Source of the DNA: Pollutimonas harenae
GTDB lineage: Bacteria; Pseudomonadota; Gammaproteobacteria; Burkholderiales; Burkholderiaceae_B
Direction: 5' to 3'
Length of the DNA: 64,000 bases
NCBI RefSeq assembly: GCF_004153685.1
Contig: NZ_SDQD01000002.1
Coordinates: forward strand, 806,001 to 870,000
Each line of letters opens with the position of its first letter. Position 1 is the stretch's first letter. The notes under the pieces are model-generated. The model did not search any database. It was given only the letters and a program-made list of their open reading frames with translations, and was not told the DNA's origin. Both the position numbers and the translations under genes were made by a program. Shown here piece by piece: positions 38,585 to 47,594 of this stretch.

Positions 38585-38622
38585 AGAAAAACAAACGGCA
38601 GGCGCTAATATTAGCACCTGCC
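38585..38622 (-). terminator. Rho-independent terminator after lpdA
   Basis: On the reverse strand, GGCAGG-tg-CTAATATTAG-cg-CCTGCC (38598-38622) forms a stem closed by an inner palindrome and is followed by GTTTGTTTTTCTTT. It lies about 60 bases after the lpdA stop and ahead of folC. A second stem, GGCAaGCC / GGCcTGCC with TTTT (38636-38667), lies just before it on the forward strand. Confidence 0.72.
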
Positions 38623-38683
38623 ATTCAAATCATGAGGCAAGCCCATACTGAAAGGCCTGCCTTTTCGCTTGCAAACCAGTGGT

Positions 38684-40495
38684 TTACTTACGCCGTACCG
38701 GTGGCAGATCGGTGCAACTGCCTTCGGCGACTTCGGCAGCCATACCTATGGATTCGCCCAGGGTTGGATGTGGATGGATGGTTTTGCCAATATCGACCGC
38801 ATCGGCACCCATTTCGACAGCCAGCGCAACTTCGCCGATCAGGTCGCCCGCGTGGGTGCCCACGATACCGCCACCCAGTATTCGATGCGTTTCGGCGTCG
38901 AACAGGAGTTTGGTAAAGCCCTCATCGCGCCCATTGGCAATGGCTCGTCCGGATGCCGCCCACGGAAACACCCCTTTCTTGACTACGATGCCGTCTTTTT
39001 TTGCCTCATCTTCGGTCAGGCCAACCCAGGCTACCTCGGGGTCGGTGTAGGCGACCGAAGGAATCACCCGCGCATCGAAGAAACTCTTTTCACCGGCAAT
39101 GACTTCGGCTGCAACGTGGCCCTCGTGCACGGCCTTATGAGCCAGCATGGGTTGGCCGACGATATCGCCAATTGCAAAGATATGTGGCACATTGCTGCGC
39201 ATTTGCTTGTCGACTTCGATAAAGCCACGGTCGGTAACGGCCACACCCGCCTTGTCGGCGGCAATCTTCTTGCCATTGGGCGTACGGCCCACTGCCTGCA
39301 GCACCAGGTCGTAGCGCTGGGCTTCCTTGGGCGCATTCTTGCCTTCGAACGACACCCAGATTCCATCCTCGCGTGCCTCGGCACCGATTGTCTTGGTGTC
39401 GAGCATGATGTGATCGAAACGGCCAGCATTTTTCTTTTCCCAGACCTTGACCATGTCGCGGTCAGCGCCCTGCATCAGGCCGCTTTGCATTTCCACGACA
39501 TCCAGGCGAGCACCCAACGCCGAATAGACTGTGCCCATTTCTAGTCCGATAATGCCGCCGCCCACGAGCAGCATCTTTTTAGGAATGCCAGACAGCTGCA
39601 AGGCCCCGGTCGAATCGACGATACGGCTATCGTCAGGAAGGAATGGCAGTTTTACCGACTCGCTGCCGGCGGCGATAATGGCCGAACCGAACTTGACAGT
39701 CTGGGTCTTGCCATCGGGCGTAGTCACGGTCAGATGATGAGGGTCGGCAAACTCACCCTTGCCCGTCAACACAGCAACCTTGCGGGCCTTTGCCATGCCG
39801 GCTAGGCCGCCCGTCAGTTTGGATACGACTCCGTCTTTATAGGCGCGCAGGGCATCAAGGTCGACCTTGGGCTGCCCAAAAGAGATGCCATGGGCGGACA
39901 GGGACTGAGCCTCTTCCAGCACAGATGCCATGTGCAGCAAAGCCTTGGATGGTATGCAGCCCACGTTCAGGCAGACCCCGCCCAAGGTAGCATAGCGTTC
40001 GACCAAGACTACGGAAAGACCCAGATCGGCTGCCCGGAAAGCAGCTGAGTAACCGCCTGGGCCGGCGCCCAGTACGAGTACGTCGTAGCTGGAATCGGCC
40101 GAGCCGGAAAAACTTGCCGGCGCTGATGCGGCTGCGGAGCCAGATGCCTTGGCTGCACTCTTGCTTGCCGCAGCCTCGTCAGCAGAGGAAACAGATGCGG
40201 CAGCCGGGGCGGAAGATTGGGAATCGACAGCAGACTGAGGCTTTTCTGCTGGCGCCTTATTTTCCTCAATCTGGATAATGGCTGAACCTTCTGCCACCTT
40301 GTCACCCACTTTGACCATGATCGTCTTGACGACCCCCGCCTTGGCGGCAGGAATTTCCATGGAGGCTTTGTCAGACTCGACGGTTATCAGGCCTTGTTCT
40401 GCCTGGACGGTGTCGCCGACGGCAACCAGGACCTCGATAACCTCGACCTCGGCGAAGTCACCGATATCGGGCACATTCAGTTCAGTTGTGCTCAT
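38684..40495 (-). CDS. lpdA: Dihydrolipoyl dehydrogenase (E3) with N-terminal lipoyl domain
   Basis: A 603-residue E3 of the pyruvate dehydrogenase complex. Residues 1-80 are a lipoyl domain with the modified lysine K43 in ESDKASMEIPAA; an Ala/Ser-rich linker (80-135) joins it to the flavoprotein. There the FAD motif is VLGAGPGGYSAAFRAADLG and the redox disulfide is C175/C180 in GGVCLNVGCIPSK; HPHPTLGE near the C-terminus supplies the His-Glu base. It accepts electrons from lipoyl groups and reduces NAD. It ends the aceE-aceF-lpdA operon, 8 bases after aceF. Lipoyl-E3 fusions are known in betaproteobacteria. Confidence 0.96.
   Translation of the reverse strand: MSTTELNVPDIGDFAEVEVIEVLVAVGDTVQAEQGLITVESDKASMEIPAAKAGVVKTIMVKVGDKVAEGSAIIQIEENKAPAEKPQSAVDSQSSAPAAASVSSADEAAASKSAAKASGSAAASAPASFSGSADSSYDVLVLGAGPGGYSAAFRAADLGLSVVLVERYATLGGVCLNVGCIPSKALLHMASVLEEAQSLSAHGISFGQPKVDLDALRAYKDGVVSKLTGGLAGMAKARKVAVLTGKGEFADPHHLTVTTPDGKTQTVKFGSAIIAAGSESVKLPFLPDDSRIVDSTGALQLSGIPKKMLLVGGGIIGLEMGTVYSALGARLDVVEMQSGLMQGADRDMVKVWEKKNAGRFDHIMLDTKTIGAEAREDGIWVSFEGKNAPKEAQRYDLVLQAVGRTPNGKKIAADKAGVAVTDRGFIEVDKQMRSNVPHIFAIGDIVGQPMLAHKAVHEGHVAAEVIAGEKSFFDARVIPSVAYTDPEVAWVGLTEDEAKKDGIVVKKGVFPWAASGRAIANGRDEGFTKLLFDAETHRILGGGIVGTHAGDLIGEVALAVEMGADAVDIGKTIHPHPTLGESIGMAAEVAEGSCTDLPPVRRK
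40355..40417. repeat. Lipoyl-domain DNA repeat, copy in lpdA
   Basis: A 63-base unit beginning TTCCATGGAGGCTTTGTC and ending GTGTCGCC on the + strand encodes the lysine hairpin of the lipoyl domain. It resembles the two copies in aceF (41710-41772, 42067-42129) and is the most divergent of the three. Confidence 0.7.
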
Positions 40496-40503
40496 GTGGT
40501 CTC

Positions 40504-42210
40504 CTATAGCACGATGCGGCGGAAGTCGGCCAGCAGGCTGCCCAGATAGGCGTTGAAGCGGGCTGCAGCAGCGCCGTCGATAACCCGATGATCGTACGAC
40601 AGCGACAGCGGCAGCATGAGTCGAGGCTCAAACTCCTTCCCATTCCAGACCGGAGCATGCGCGGAACGCGACACACCAAGAATGGCGACTTCTGGCGCAT
40701 TGATGATGGGCGTGAACGACGTTCCTCCTATACCGCCCAGCGAGGAAATCGAGAAGCATCCACCTTGCATCTGACTGGGTGAAAGCTTGCCGTCGCGTGC
40801 CAAGCCGGCAAGTTCTGCGGTCTCGGAGGCCAATTCAACAATGCCTTTTTTGTCGGCATCGCGAATGACTGGTACGACCAGCCCGTTAGGCGTATCAGCA
40901 GCAAAACCGATGTGATAGTACTGCTTCAGGACCAGATTATCACCGTCGATGGATGCATTGAACTCAGGAAATTTCTTGAGCCCTGCAACCACCGCCTTGA
41001 TAAGGAAGGCCAGCATGGTGACCTTGACGCCCGACTTCTGGTTTTCTTTGTTCAGTGTCTGGCGCAAGTCTTCGAGTTCGGTAATGTCAGCCACATCGTT
41101 ATTGGTAACGTGAGGAATCATCACCCAGTTCCGATGCAGATTGGCACCGGAAATCTTTTTGATGCGTGACAGCGGTTTGGTTTCGATGGAGCCGAACTTG
41201 CCAAAGTCGACCTTGGGCCACCCCAACACACTCAAGCCGCCCTCGCCGCCCGCAGCAGCAACGGGTATGCCGCCACCTACCGCCAGGGTGCTCTTGACGT
41301 ATTGCTGGACGTCTTCCTTGGTAATGCGGTTCTTGGCGCCCGAACCGGTTACAGCGCCCAGATTCACACCCAGTTCGCGCGCGAATTTCCGTACCGAAGG
41401 CGAAGCGTGTGGCAAATTGCGCAGCGGCACATCGGCTTCCGCATAGGCTTCGGTGGGCGAGTGACGTTGGGGTGGAACCGATGCCATGCCACTGCTTGTC
41501 ACGGATGCTGGGGACGTGCTGGAAGGCGCCTGTACGGGCTTGGACGCAGGTGCTTCCTGCGGCACTTGAGCAGCAGGTTCCTTATCGGGGGCGGGCGTCT
41601 GGGCCTGGCCTTCGCTGGCCTGAACCTCGATGATTTCCGACCCCTGATTGACTTTGTCACCCAGCTTCACTTTGACTGCAGTTACCACGCCCGCATGCGA
41701 AGCAGGAACTTCCATGGACGCTTTGTCGGACTCGACAGTAATCAGGCTTTGCTCGGCGGCAATCGTATCGCCCACTGCAACCATGATTTCTATTACTTCG
41801 ACGTCGGTTGCGTCGCCGATATCAGGCACGACAATCGTGACTCGCTCGCCATCCTGGCGCGCTGGAGGTGTTTCCTTGGCGGGTGCTTCTTGCTGACTGT
41901 CTGGGGTGGGAGCAGATTGTTCCTTGGCCGGAGCCGGCTTGCTGTCTGTTGCGCTCTCGGCGCCGGCTCCTTGGGTTTCTACCTGCAGAATGACGGAGCC
42001 TTCTTTGATCTTGTCGCCGACTTTGACGGCAACCGACTTGACCACCCCGGCCTGAGGCGAGGGAATTTCCATGGAGGCTTTGTCGGACTCGACCGTGATC
42101 AGGCTTTGCTCTGCGGCAATTGTATCGCCTTCGGAAACCAGGACCTCAATAATTTCAACTTCGCTGAAATCGCCGATATCCGGGACTTTCACTTCGATGG
42201 TGTTGCTCAT
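40504..42210 (-). CDS. aceF: Pyruvate dehydrogenase E2, dihydrolipoyl acetyltransferase
   Basis: A 568-residue E2 core subunit. Two N-terminal lipoyl domains carry modified lysines K44 and K163, each in ESDKASME; Pro/Ala/Gln/Glu-rich linkers follow. The peripheral subunit-binding domain is at about 268-305 (ASPSVRKFARELGVNLGAV). The catalytic acyltransferase domain ends with SYDHRVIDGAAAARF, whose His (about 541) and Asp are catalytic. It transfers acetyl groups to CoA. It lies 15 bases after aceE. Confidence 0.97.
   Translation of the reverse strand: MSNTIEVKVPDIGDFSEVEIIEVLVSEGDTIAAEQSLITVESDKASMEIPSPQAGVVKSVAVKVGDKIKEGSVILQVETQGAGAESATDSKPAPAKEQSAPTPDSQQEAPAKETPPARQDGERVTIVVPDIGDATDVEVIEIMVAVGDTIAAEQSLITVESDKASMEVPASHAGVVTAVKVKLGDKVNQGSEIIEVQASEGQAQTPAPDKEPAAQVPQEAPASKPVQAPSSTSPASVTSSGMASVPPQRHSPTEAYAEADVPLRNLPHASPSVRKFARELGVNLGAVTGSGAKNRITKEDVQQYVKSTLAVGGGIPVAAAGGEGGLSVLGWPKVDFGKFGSIETKPLSRIKKISGANLHRNWVMIPHVTNNDVADITELEDLRQTLNKENQKSGVKVTMLAFLIKAVVAGLKKFPEFNASIDGDNLVLKQYYHIGFAADTPNGLVVPVIRDADKKGIVELASETAELAGLARDGKLSPSQMQGGCFSISSLGGIGGTSFTPIINAPEVAILGVSRSAHAPVWNGKEFEPRLMLPLSLSYDHRVIDGAAAARFNAYLGSLLADFRRIVL
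41710..41772. repeat. Lipoyl-domain DNA repeat, second copy in aceF
   Basis: A 63-base segment encoding the lysine hairpin of the second lipoyl domain. It matches 42067-42129 at most positions, including the stretch from CTTTGTCGGACTCGAC through ATCAGGCTTTGCTC. Confidence 0.75.
42067..42129. repeat. Lipoyl-domain DNA repeat, first copy in aceF
   Basis: Direct partner of 41710-41772, about 357 bases away. DNA-level identity beyond what the protein needs suggests a recent duplication or gene conversion between lipoyl domains. Confidence 0.75.
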
Positions 42211-42225
42211 GTTCGTGTCCCCCTT

Positions 42226-44937
42226 TTAAGCGTGATGCGGGTTGGCTTTTTCAGGATTGATGCCATACTTTTTGATGGCTTCTGCGACTTTGGCCATGGG
42301 CAACTTGCCTTCATCGGCCAATCCGCGCAAGGCAGCCAGCACCACAAAGTGACGGTCGACCTCGAAGTGTTCGCGCAGCTTGTAGCGGAAGTCGGAACGG
42401 CCGAAACCATCGGTACCCAATACCCTGAACGTGCGATCTTTAGGAATATAGGGGCGAATCTGGTCGCCATACGACTTCACATAGTCGGTCGAAACAATAA
42501 TGGGGCCGGTAGTATCCTGCAGCTTCTGGCTGACGTACGACACCGGGGCCTTGCTGTCTTCGGGATGAAGCAGGCTGTGACGTTCGCAATCGAGGCCATC
42601 GCGACGCAATTCGGTAAAGCTGGTCACGCTCCAGACGTCGGAGGCCACGCCCCAATCGCTGTCCAGCAATTCCTGGGCGGCAAGGACTTCACGCAGTATG
42701 GTGCCCGAGCCCATGAGCTGGACACGCAGTTTCTTGCTGTCACCATGCGATTTGAACTTGTACATCCCGCGGATAATGCCCTCTTCGTCACCTGCCTTCA
42801 AGCCCGGTTGAGCGTAGTTCTCATTCATCACGGTGATGTAGTAGTACACATTTTCCTGGTTCTCGACCATGCGTTTCAGGCCGTCCTGAATAATGACAGC
42901 CAGTTCGTGTCCGAAGGTCGGATCGTAGGAAACACAATTAGGAATGAGGGCCGACATAATGTGGCTGTGACCGTCTTCGTGTTGCAATCCTTCGCCGTTC
43001 AGGGTCGTGCGTCCGGCCGTACCGCCCAGCAGGAAACCGCGCGCCTGCATATCGCCCGCTGCCCAGGCCAGATCGCCAACGCGCTGAAAACCGAACATCG
43101 AGTAATAGATAAAGAACGGAATCATGATTCGGTTATTGGTCGAGTATGACGTCGCGGCGGATATCCAGGAGCTGAAGGCGCCCGCCTCGTTGATCCCTTC
43201 TTGCAGTAACTGGCCGTTTTCCGTTTCACGGTAATACATGACCTGGTCTTTATCGACAGGCGTGTATTTTTGACCTTCTGGCGCATAGATGCCGATCTGG
43301 CGGAACAAACCTTCCATACCGAACGTACGGGATTCGTCAGCCAGTATGGGTACCACACGCGGGCTGAGCTCCTTGTCGCGCAGAATTTGATTCAGGATGC
43401 GTACAAAAGCTTGCGTAGTGGAAATCTCACGGCCTTCGGCAGTGGGTTCCAGTACAGCCTTGAAGGCTTCAAGTTTGGGTGCAGAGAGTTGTTCATCTGC
43501 CTTTACACGGCGATGGGGCAAGTAGCCGCCAAGACTATTGCGGCGTTCGTGCAGGTATTTCATTTCGGGCGAGTCGTCGGCCGGCTTGAAATACGGCAAT
43601 TGTTCGAGCTTGTCGTCGGGTACGGGAATGTTGAAGCGGTCACGGAATTCGCGCACGGCTTCCATGTCGAGCTTCTTTTGCTGGTGCGTGGGATTCTTGG
43701 CCTGGCCCACGTGCCCCATGCCGTAACCCTTGATGGTCTTGGCAAGAATGACTGTAGGCTGACCGGAATGCTCGGTGGCTGCCTTGAATGCAGCATAAAC
43801 CTTGTAAGGATCGTGACCGCCGCGATTGAGGCGCCAGACGTCTTCGTCGCTCATGCGGCTGACCATTTCGAGCAGCTTGGGATGTTTGCCGAAGAAGTGC
43901 TCGCGCACAAACTTACCGTCGTGTGCCTTATAGGCCTGGTACTCGCCGTCGACCGACTCCTGCATGACCCGGCGCAAAATACCTTCTTTGTCACGTGCGA
44001 GAAGAGGATCCCAGTACCCGCCCCATATCAGCTTAATGACATTCCAGCCGCTGCCGCGGAAGTCGCCCTCGAGTTCCTGAATGATTTTGCCATTGCCGCG
44101 CACCGGGCCATCTAGGCGCTGCAGGTTGCAGTTAATGACAAAAATGAGGTTGTCGAGTTTCTCGCGCGAGGCGAGGCTGATGGCGCCCAGGGATTCGGGC
44201 TCGTCCATTTCACCATCGCCGCAAAACACCCAGACTTTACGCTTGCTGGTGTCGGCAATGCCACGTGCATGCAGATATTTGAGGAAACGAGCCTGATAAA
44301 TGGCCATCAGAGGGCCCAGGCCCATGGACACTGTGGGGAATTGCCAGAAGTCGGGCATCAGCTTGGGATGCGGATAGGATGGCAAGCCCTTGCCATCGAC
44401 TTCCTGGCGGAAATTGTTCAGCTGCTCTTCGGTCAGGCGGCCCTCAAGATAAGCGCGACCATAAATACCGGGCGATGAATGCCCCTGAAAATAGACCAGA
44501 TCACCGCCGTGATCTTCGGTTTCAGCATGCCAGAAATGGTTTTGTCCGCAACCTATCATGGTGGCCAAGGACGCGAATGAGGCAATGTGGCCACCCAGGT
44601 CGCCGCCATCGGGTGGGTTGTGACTGTTGGCCTTGACCACCATGGCCATGGCATTCCAGCGCACATATGAGCGGATACGCTCTTCCAGTATCAGATTGCC
44701 CGGATGCGCAGGCTCCAGGCCCGGCGGTATCGTATTGACGTAAGAAGTATTGGGTGAAAAAGGAATATAGGCACCTGAGCGTCGTGCCAGGTCGATCAGC
44801 CGTTCCAGCAGGAAATGAGCGCGTTCTGGTCCTTCCCGATCAAGTACGGCTTCGAGCGCTTCGAGCCATTCTTGTGTTTCAAGAGCGTCGTCATCGACGT
44901 CTGTTGCTTTAGTGTTTGCTTGATCAAGAGAGGACAT
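42226..44937 (-). CDS. aceE: Pyruvate dehydrogenase E1 component, homodimeric
   Basis: A 903-residue thiamine-diphosphate enzyme decarboxylating pyruvate and acetylating E2. The ThDP motif is GDGEMDEPES followed by NLIFVINCNLQRLDG; SFASLATMIGCGQNHFWHAE, GRTTLNGEGLQHEDGHS and MNENYAQPG are conserved in the AceE type. AACAGGAGACAGCAG precedes the ATG as the ribosome-binding site. It heads the aceE-aceF-lpdA operon and is divergent from a two-component system; a good sigma-70-like promoter lies about 125 bases upstream. Confidence 0.98.
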   Translation of the reverse strand: MSSLDQANTKATDVDDDALETQEWLEALEAVLDREGPERAHFLLERLIDLARRSGAYIPFSPNTSYVNTIPPGLEPAHPGNLILEERIRSYVRWNAMAMVVKANSHNPPDGGDLGGHIASFASLATMIGCGQNHFWHAETEDHGGDLVYFQGHSSPGIYGRAYLEGRLTEEQLNNFRQEVDGKGLPSYPHPKLMPDFWQFPTVSMGLGPLMAIYQARFLKYLHARGIADTSKRKVWVFCGDGEMDEPESLGAISLASREKLDNLIFVINCNLQRLDGPVRGNGKIIQELEGDFRGSGWNVIKLIWGGYWDPLLARDKEGILRRVMQESVDGEYQAYKAHDGKFVREHFFGKHPKLLEMVSRMSDEDVWRLNRGGHDPYKVYAAFKAATEHSGQPTVILAKTIKGYGMGHVGQAKNPTHQQKKLDMEAVREFRDRFNIPVPDDKLEQLPYFKPADDSPEMKYLHERRNSLGGYLPHRRVKADEQLSAPKLEAFKAVLEPTAEGREISTTQAFVRILNQILRDKELSPRVVPILADESRTFGMEGLFRQIGIYAPEGQKYTPVDKDQVMYYRETENGQLLQEGINEAGAFSSWISAATSYSTNNRIMIPFFIYYSMFGFQRVGDLAWAAGDMQARGFLLGGTAGRTTLNGEGLQHEDGHSHIMSALIPNCVSYDPTFGHELAVIIQDGLKRMVENQENVYYYITVMNENYAQPGLKAGDEEGIIRGMYKFKSHGDSKKLRVQLMGSGTILREVLAAQELLDSDWGVASDVWSVTSFTELRRDGLDCERHSLLHPEDSKAPVSYVSQKLQDTTGPIIVSTDYVKSYGDQIRPYIPKDRTFRVLGTDGFGRSDFRYKLREHFEVDRHFVVLAALRGLADEGKLPMAKVAEAIKKYGINPEKANPHHA

Positions 44938-45061
44938 CTGCTGTCTCCTGTTTAAATGGTGGAATCGGATACGAAAACTTGCACCAATGTGTCACGTTAT
45001 ACATGAATACCCGACTGTTGCGAATCTTGACTTTCGGCTGGCTCGTATTCCTAGCTGCCTT

Positions 45062-45090
45062 ATTCTAGGAAAGACCCAGTAGATGTTCAA
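45062..45090 (-). promoter_or_regulatory. Probable sigma-70 promoter of aceE-aceF-lpdA
   Basis: On the reverse strand, TTGAAC (45085-45090) and TAGAAT (45062-45067) are separated by exactly 17 bases. The transcript would have a leader of about 120 bases. No comparable pair lies closer to aceE. Confidence 0.65.
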
Positions 45091-45119
45091 GCAAAATTTC
45101 ATTTTATGATATTAATTTT

Positions 45120-45162
45120 TATAATGTGAAATGCGGTAAATGTGGATACCGTCTAAAATGCA
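45120..45162 (+). promoter_or_regulatory. Possible promoter and dyads ahead of the histidine kinase
   Basis: TATAAT at 45120-45125 sits in AT-rich DNA but has no good -35 box. Just downstream are CGGTA (45134-45138) and TACCG (45147-45151), a 5-bp dyad with 8-base spacing. These could serve the kinase operon, or act as sites near the aceE promoter on the opposite strand. Confidence 0.4.
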
Positions 45163-45192
45163 CACAGCATTTGCATCGCGCTTACAGTTCGT

Positions 45193-46971
45193 ATGGCGCT
45201 TGAACATAAAAACATGGCGACTCCTTCCAAGAAATCCCTGATACCCACCACGTTCTATGATCAGGCCAATCATCCCCGCCGCGGGTTCTATTGGCTGACC
45301 CCGGTCATCGTGTTGATTCTGTATCTGTGCGTCATGGGAGTGTTTGTCTGGCTGCAGCAATTGCACAACGACAGTGTCATGTTCGTCACCATAGACCAGG
45401 AAACACGTCAGCAGCGCCTGCTCATGGTCGTCGCCGCCCTCTCACTGGTCATCGTATTAAGCTTGCTGGCCCTCTGGCGCTATACACGTTTTCGCACTCG
45501 GGCCGAAGCCGCCCTGATCGCCGAAACAGGCTTTCGGCGTGCCATGGAAAACTCCATGTCCACAGGCATGCGGGTATTCGACATGCATGGCCGTATCGCC
45601 TATGTCAATCCGGCGTTCTGCCGCATGATAGGCTGGAATGAAGCCGACCTGATCGGCCGAACCACACCTTTTCCCTATTGGCTTCCGGGCCGGCACGCCC
45701 AGCACCAGGAAACACTCGACGTCCTGCTGTCGGGCCGTACCCCCAGCAGCGGCCTCGAGGTCGAGGCACAACGACGCGACGGATCGCGCTTTACTGCGCG
45801 CATGTACGTATCGCCGCTGCGAGACCCCAACGGCGAACAAATTGGCTGGATGACCTCGATGACCGACATCACCGAGCCCAAACGCATACGCGAAGCACTG
45901 ACTGCCGCCCATGAACGCTTCATGACCGTGCTCGAAGGCCTGGACGACGCTATTTCGGTGGTCGCCGATACAGCCGACGGCCTTGAGCTCCTGTTTGCCA
46001 ACCGTACTTATCGACGCTTTTTTGGCGCCCAGTCCAATGGTCACGCCGAGTTGCTGGGCGGTCGCCTGGGCCGCTTCACCGACGAAACCGTAGAGACTTT
46101 TTCAAGTTCGGCACAACGCTGGTTCGAAGTGCATCACCGTATCCTGGCCTGGACCGACGGGCGCCGAGTACGTTTGCAGGTAGCACGCGATATCACCGAA
46201 AGGCGCACGCATGAAGAAGCATCACGTGTCCAGCAAGAAAAAATTCAACTCACCAGCCGCCTGACTACCATGGGCGAAATGGCTTCGTCGCTGGCACATG
46301 AACTGAACCAGCCTCTGACGGCCATCAGCAACTACAATATGGCTGCTGTGGCCATGCTCAAGTCCGGTCATGCCGATCCTGATCGCTTGGTCGAAGCACT
46401 TGAAAAGGCCGCCAGCCAGGCCGAACGGGCAGGCAAGATCATCAGCCGCATACGTGAATTCGTCAAACGCAGCGAACCGCGCCGACAACAAGTATCGGTC
46501 ATGCGCATAGTCGAAAACGCGGTGGGCTTTGCCGACATCGACGCCCGCAAGCGTCAGGTGGAAATACAGCTGGACCTGCCCGAATACATTCCAGACGTCC
46601 TGGCCGACCCCATACTGATCGAGCAGGTATTATTGAACCTGCTCAAAAATGGCGTCGAAGCCATGGAAAGTAGTGACTATCGTACCTTGCATCTGGTCAT
46701 CACCCATCAGCTCCCGCTGATCGAAATCGCCGTTATTGATCGCGGCCACGGACTACGTGACCCCGAGCGTCTGTTTGAGCCTTTTTACAGCACCAAATCC
46801 GAGGGCCTGGGCATGGGGCTTAATATCTGCCGTACTATTATTGAATCGCACCATGGCCGCCTATGGGCCAGTGCCAACCCGGAAGGCGGTACTATTTTCC
46901 GTTTCACCCTGCCCTGTGCCCAGCCACAAGCCACCAGCACAACAGAAAAACCCCAGGAGTTGAATGCATGA
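45193..46971 (+). CDS. Membrane sensor histidine kinase with PAS domains (FixL-like)
   Basis: A 592-residue kinase. Two membrane segments (about 33-57 and 76-95) enclose a very short periplasmic loop of about 18 residues, so sensing is probably internal. Two PAS domains follow (about 115-235 and 240-345; the first contains NPAFCRMIGW). HisKA has the phospho-acceptor H369 in SSLAHELNQPLTAISNYNM; the ATPase domain has NLLKNGVEAM, IDRGHGL and GLGMGLNICRTIIE. The stop overlaps the regulator ATG (46968-46971). ATG 45214 is an alternative start. No heme pocket can be affirmed. It is divergent from aceE. Confidence 0.9.
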   Translation: MALEHKNMATPSKKSLIPTTFYDQANHPRRGFYWLTPVIVLILYLCVMGVFVWLQQLHNDSVMFVTIDQETRQQRLLMVVAALSLVIVLSLLALWRYTRFRTRAEAALIAETGFRRAMENSMSTGMRVFDMHGRIAYVNPAFCRMIGWNEADLIGRTTPFPYWLPGRHAQHQETLDVLLSGRTPSSGLEVEAQRRDGSRFTARMYVSPLRDPNGEQIGWMTSMTDITEPKRIREALTAAHERFMTVLEGLDDAISVVADTADGLELLFANRTYRRFFGAQSNGHAELLGGRLGRFTDETVETFSSSAQRWFEVHHRILAWTDGRRVRLQVARDITERRTHEEASRVQQEKIQLTSRLTTMGEMASSLAHELNQPLTAISNYNMAAVAMLKSGHADPDRLVEALEKAASQAERAGKIISRIREFVKRSEPRRQQVSVMRIVENAVGFADIDARKRQVEIQLDLPEYIPDVLADPILIEQVLLNLLKNGVEAMESSDYRTLHLVITHQLPLIEIAVIDRGHGLRDPERLFEPFYSTKSEGLGMGLNICRTIIESHHGRLWASANPEGGTIFRFTLPCAQPQATSTTEKPQELNA

Positions 46972-47594
46972 CTACACCCCAAGCACCGAGCACAATATAT
47001 ATCGTCGATGACGACGAAGCGGTACGCGACTCATTGCGCTGGCTGCTGGAAGCCAATGGCTATCGCGTCCGTAGCTTCAGCGGTGCCGAAGAATTCCTTC
47101 ATGCCTATGAACCCGACCAGGTGGGTGTCCTGATTGCCGACGTACGCATGCCCGGCATGAGCGGCCTGGAGCTGCAAGAGGAACTTCTCCGGCGTGAAGC
47201 GCCCTTGCCTATTGTGTTCATCACCGGACACGGAGACGTGCCAATGGCCGTCTCGACCATGAAAAAAGGCGCTGTCGATTTTCTTGAAAAGCCTTTCAAC
47301 GAAACCGACCTGCGCAACATTGTTGCACGCATGCTCGAACAGGCCTCCGAGCGGGTCAGCCAGGCACAGGCGCAAAAGAACCATCAAGCTGTGCTCAGCC
47401 GCCTGACCGCGCGTGAACAGCAGGTACTCGAACGCATCGTGGCTGGTCGCCTGAACAAGCAGATTGCCGGCGACTTGAACATCAGTATCAAAACTGTCGA
47501 AGCACACCGTGCCAACATCATGGAAAAACTCGAAGTCACCACCGTGGCCGACCTCATGAAAATCGCCCTGACCAAAGCTGAGGGCGTCGCATGA
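46968..47594 (+). CDS. FixJ-family response regulator (receiver plus LuxR-type HTH)
   Basis: A 208-residue regulator. The receiver domain has the acidic pocket [17 protein letters not shown], phospho-acceptor D58 in [11 protein letters not shown], and the lysine in FLEKPF. The C-terminal LuxR/GerE helix-turn-helix spans about 143-200 ([35 protein letters not shown]). This arrangement is typical of FixJ. It is coupled by 4-base overlaps to the kinase before it and folD after it. Targets are unknown; the divergent aceE operon and folD are the obvious candidates. Confidence 0.92.
   Translation: MTTPQAPSTIYIVDDDEAVRDSLRWLLEANGYRVRSFSGAEEFLHAYEPDQVGVLIADVRMPGMSGLELQEELLRREAPLPIVFITGHGDVPMAVSTMKKGAVDFLEKPFNETDLRNIVARMLEQASERVSQAQAQKNHQAVLSRLTAREQQVLERIVAGRLNKQIAGDLNISIKTVEAHRANIMEKLEVTTVADLMKIALTKAEGVA

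Noticed and set aside
38636-38667. Forward-strand hairpin with TTTT between folC and lpdA
   Set aside because: There is no forward-strand gene upstream, so I did not call it a separate terminator. It is mentioned with the lpdA terminator.
41302-43149. A 615-codon open frame on the + strand opposite aceF/aceE
   Set aside because: It spans two well-supported genes on the other strand and contains runs of G, F and R typical of antisense translation of lipoyl and Ala-rich regions.
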